Shown piece by piece: positions 5,801-7,741 of a stretch of 7,741 nucleotides of DNA. The notes under the pieces are model-generated. The model saw only the letters and a program-made list of their open reading frames with translations. It was not told the origin of the DNA and did not search any database. Source of the stretch: an uncultured Verrucomicrobiae bacterium. Its GTDB lineage: Bacteria; Verrucomicrobiota; Verrucomicrobiia; Verrucomicrobiales; DEV007. The DNA lies in assembly GCA_937898895.1 (NCBI GenBank), contig CALDKL010000178.1, forward strand, positions 1-7,741, read 5' to 3'. A program made the translations under genes and the position numbers. Position 1 is the first letter of the stretch. Every line of letters begins with the position of its first letter.

Positions 5801-6829
5801 ATGGCAATCAAGGTAGGCATCATCGGATATGGCTGGGCGGCGACCGCTCATGCGGACGCAATCAACGGAACGAATCAAGGAAGGGTTACGGCGGTCTATT
5901 CGTCGCGTCCCCTCGACGACGCAGAAGTCTCGGCCCGCCATGGCAGCCCGGTGAAAACCTACACGGATCTCGACGAGATGCTCGCCTCCGACATCGACGT
6001 TGTCTCCATCACCAGCTACCCCAATCAGCACCGTGCCCAGGCCGAGGCGGCGGCAAAGGCGGGCAAACACATCATCCTGGAAAAGCCGATGGCCCTGACC
6101 TGGGAAGACTGCCGCGCCATTTCCGAAGCGGTGAAAGCCGCCGGAGTGCGAGCCTGTGTCTGTTTTGAGCTTCGCTTTATCAGCCAATTCCTCACCACCA
6201 GCAAACTCCTCGCCAACGGCATGATCGGAGAGATCCATTACGGAGAGGTCGACTACTACCACGGCATCGGACCCTGGTACGGCCAGTATCGCTGGAACAC
6301 CACTCTCGAGAATGGCGGCAGCAGCCTGCTCTCGGCGGGGTGCCACGCGCTCGATGCGCTCCTCCTCTACATGGGCAACGAGGTCGAGGAAGTCACTGCA
6401 TACGAGACCCAGTCAAAGCACGAAATCTTCCGGAAGTACGAATACAAGACCACGACGGTGGCCCTTCTGAAGTTCCGGAACGGTGCCGTGGGCAAGGTCG
6501 CCTCGGTCATCGACTGTCTCCAGCCATACTACTTCCACACCCAGCTCGTCGGCAGCGAAGGCAGTCTGCTCGACAACCGGCTCTACTCGACGAAGCTCTC
6601 CCTGCGCGACAAGAAGTGGACCGAGTTGCCCGTGGCCCTCGCCGATTCCGGCGACGTCGCCGACCATCCCTACAAGGACCAGTTTCAGACCTTTTTCGAC
6701 GCCCTTGATCGGGGCGAGGACATGCCGCTGACCAGTCTGCCCGAATCGCTCGAGTCCTTCCGCGTGCTCTTTGCCTGCGACAAATCTGCCCGCGAAGGAC
6801 GGCCCGTGAAAGTGAGTGAAATCGCCTGA
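5801..6829 (+). CDS. Gfo/Idh/MocA-family NAD(P)-dependent oxidoreductase, 342 aa
   Basis: This is a complete soluble dehydrogenase of the glucose-fructose oxidoreductase/inositol dehydrogenase/MocA family. These enzymes oxidise or reduce hydroxyl groups of sugars, inositols and related compounds. The N-terminal Rossmann fold has the dinucleotide loop GIIGYGWAATAHA (residues 7-19). The family motif EKP lies at 94-96, with K95 the expected catalytic/cofactor lysine. The C-terminal alpha/beta domain has GGSSLLSAGCHALD (172-185), in which H182 is the likely active-site histidine and D185 the conserved acidic residue. The Asp often found four residues before that His is Ser here (S178). The length is typical and there is no signal peptide, so it is cytoplasmic. 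The substrate cannot be told from sequence, and no sugar-pathway neighbours are visible. The ATG at 5801 fits the start of the Rossmann strand; an out-of-frame ATG lies just upstream, and no Shine-Dalgarno sequence is seen. Confidence 0.95.
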   Translation: MAIKVGIIGYGWAATAHADAINGTNQGRVTAVYSSRPLDDAEVSARHGSPVKTYTDLDEMLASDIDVVSITSYPNQHRAQAEAAAKAGKHIILEKPMALTWEDCRAISEAVKAAGVRACVCFELRFISQFLTTSKLLANGMIGEIHYGEVDYYHGIGPWYGQYRWNTTLENGGSSLLSAGCHALDALLLYMGNEVEEVTAYETQSKHEIFRKYEYKTTTVALLKFRNGAVGKVASVIDCLQPYYFHTQLVGSEGSLLDNRLYSTKLSLRDKKWTELPVALADSGDVADHPYKDQFQTFFDALDRGEDMPLTSLPESLESFRVLFACDKSAREGRPVKVSEIA

Positions 6830-6924
6830 TTTCCTGCTTCCGCCGTATCCGGATGCCCGGAATCTCGTTGGCCAGGTGGATCGGATGATCCCGAGGATTG
6901 CTTCCGCGAGCGAGTTGGGGCACA

Positions 6925-7741
6925 ATGAAGAGGGTCCGTTTGAGGAATCAACCCTGTCAGACCTTAGATCCACTCCCCCCGACGTCCTTGAACCCGATTC
7001 TCCGAGCCTGGTGTCTCGCTTTCCCGCTTGCCCTCGGGTTCGGACTGATGCCCGCGATGGAGCTTCGTTCCGAACCGATGAGAGCGGACAAGCTCGCCGA
7101 AATCGACCGCGAGATCGAGGCAGCGATCCGACGCGGCGACGTGCCGGGAGCGGTTCTCTGGATCGAGTCGAAGGGAGAACGTCATGGAAAGGCCTGGGGG
7201 AGGCGCCTCGTTTCTCCCGGATCCGAACCGATGACGGAGGACACCCTCTTCGACCTCGCCAGTCTCACCAAGGTGATGGCGACGACACCGTCGGTGCTCC
7301 GGCTCCTCGAGCAGGGTCGCCTTTCCCTTGAGGATCGGGTGTCCAAATGGATTCCCGAGTTTCTCTCGGGAGGGGTGCGACCCGAGGCCGAAGATCCGAA
7401 ACCGGAGTCGAAAGATCGCGAGTCGATCACGGTTTTCCAGCTCCTCACTCATCAGAGCGGACTTCCTCCCGGCATTTTTCTTAGCGAAGGCGATTTCTGG
7501 GGTCAGAGTGAGGGCGTGCGTCGCGCCGCGACGGTGGGGCTGCTGGAAAAACCGGGAACCCGCTTCCGCTACAGTGATGTGAATTTCATTCTCCTGGGCG
7601 AGATCGTGCGCCGCGTCTCGGGAGAGCGGATCGATGTCTTCGCGGAAAAGGAGGTGTTCGCTCCTCTGGGAATGACGGAGACCGGATACCTCCCCGGTCC
7701 TGACAAAATTGCCAAAGTCGCTCCCACAACCCTGATTACGG
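6925..7741 (+). CDS. exported serine hydrolase, beta-lactamase class C / S12 (esterase family VIII) type, N-terminal part; C-terminus beyond the window
   Basis: This open frame has no stop before the window edge and gives at least 272 residues. After a hydrophobic segment (about residues 26-46) come the family landmarks. A helix (EIDREIEAAI) precedes GDVPGAVLWI, then DLASLTKVMAT carries the SxxK nucleophile S113 and general base K116. FQLLTHQSGLPPG follows, then the second motif Y216-S-D-V-N220 in YSDVNFILLGEIV. The third motif (HTG/KTG-like) lies outside the window. Such enzymes are serine beta-lactamases, penicillin-binding-protein-like DD-peptidases or esterases, usually periplasmic; sequence does not decide the substrate. 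The most upstream ATG (6925) gives a basic but long N-region (MKRVRLRNQ). A TTG at 6988 would give a more compact signal peptide. It starts 95 nt after the oxidoreductase on the same strand, and co-transcription is possible. Confidence 0.92.
   Translation, partial: MKRVRLRNQPCQTLDPLPPTSLNPILRAWCLAFPLALGFGLMPAMELRSEPMRADKLAEIDREIEAAIRRGDVPGAVLWIESKGERHGKAWGRRLVSPGSEPMTEDTLFDLASLTKVMATTPSVLRLLEQGRLSLEDRVSKWIPEFLSGGVRPEAEDPKPESKDRESITVFQLLTHQSGLPPGIFLSEGDFWGQSEGVRRAATVGLLEKPGTRFRYSDVNFILLGEIVRRVSGERIDVFAEKEVFAPLGMTETGYLPGPDKIAKVAPTTLIT

Noticed and set aside
4519..5823. Minus-strand open frame of 434 codons antisense to the membrane-anchored TPM-like gene
   Set aside because: The plus-strand protein has a signal peptide, domain and membrane helix in sensible order. 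The antisense product is an unstructured shadow that also runs into the next gene's start.
6848..6891. Short hairpins TCCGG/CCGGA and GGATC/GATCC between the oxidoreductase and the hydrolase
   Set aside because: The stems are only 5 bp with no T tract, so they do not support a terminator.
7069..7234. 13-nt direct repeat TCCGAACCGATGA at 7069-7081 and 7222-7234
   Set aside because: Both copies encode SEPM in frame within the hydrolase and there is no other sign of duplication. It is probably chance with biased codon use.

Overview
The window is a high-GC bacterial chromosome segment (roughly 60% GC by eye) with two divergently transcribed blocks. The minus-strand block (1-3401) is the front of a cbb3-type cytochrome c oxidase operon in the order ccoS, fused ccoNO, ccoQ, ccoP, with ccoP running off the left edge. 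The plus-strand block (3777-7741) holds four genes: a small zinc-ribbon protein with a TPM-like domain, a secreted and membrane-anchored TPM-like protein, a Gfo/Idh/MocA-family NAD(P)-dependent oxidoreductase, and the first ~270 codons of an exported serine hydrolase of the beta-lactamase class C/S12 family. The last gene runs off the right edge.

The oxidase genes are tightly packed: ccoS overlaps ccoNO by 11 nt, ccoNO and ccoQ are 24 nt apart, and ccoQ overlaps ccoP by 4 nt (ATGA). All ligand residues expected of a working cbb3 oxidase are present: six catalytic-subunit histidines, the Tyr of the His-Tyr cofactor, and the CXXCH heme c motifs of CcoO and of the visible CcoP heme domain. The organism should therefore respire oxygen with a high-affinity terminal oxidase. 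The catalytic subunit and the membrane cytochrome c subunit are one 842-residue polypeptide with two extra predicted membrane helices at the join.

The 375-nt divergent spacer (3402-3776) becomes AT-rich towards its right end and carries a good sigma70-type promoter (TTGACT, 15 nt, TATAAT) reading towards the zinc-ribbon gene. No convincing promoter or FNR-type box was found for the oxidase operon.

The TPM-like pair (3777-5715) is the least understood part: one predicted cytoplasmic and one predicted periplasmic protein, 25 nt apart, both apparently built on the same fold class. The linker of the second one carries a perfect 20-nt palindrome and a second inverted repeat. A hairpin follows this gene, so the oxidoreductase and hydrolase probably form separate units.

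None of the eight assigned starts has a clear Shine-Dalgarno sequence; several are preceded by C/T-rich tracts. With the ccoNO fusion and ccoS-NO-Q-P order, this points to a lineage with weak SD use, such as Verrucomicrobiota or the Bacteroidota/FCB-PVC groups. I favour Verrucomicrobiota, but this is inference. I saw no tRNA, rRNA, CRISPR or insertion sequence. The gene content looks like an ordinary chromosome, with the TPM pair the best candidate for something undescribed.
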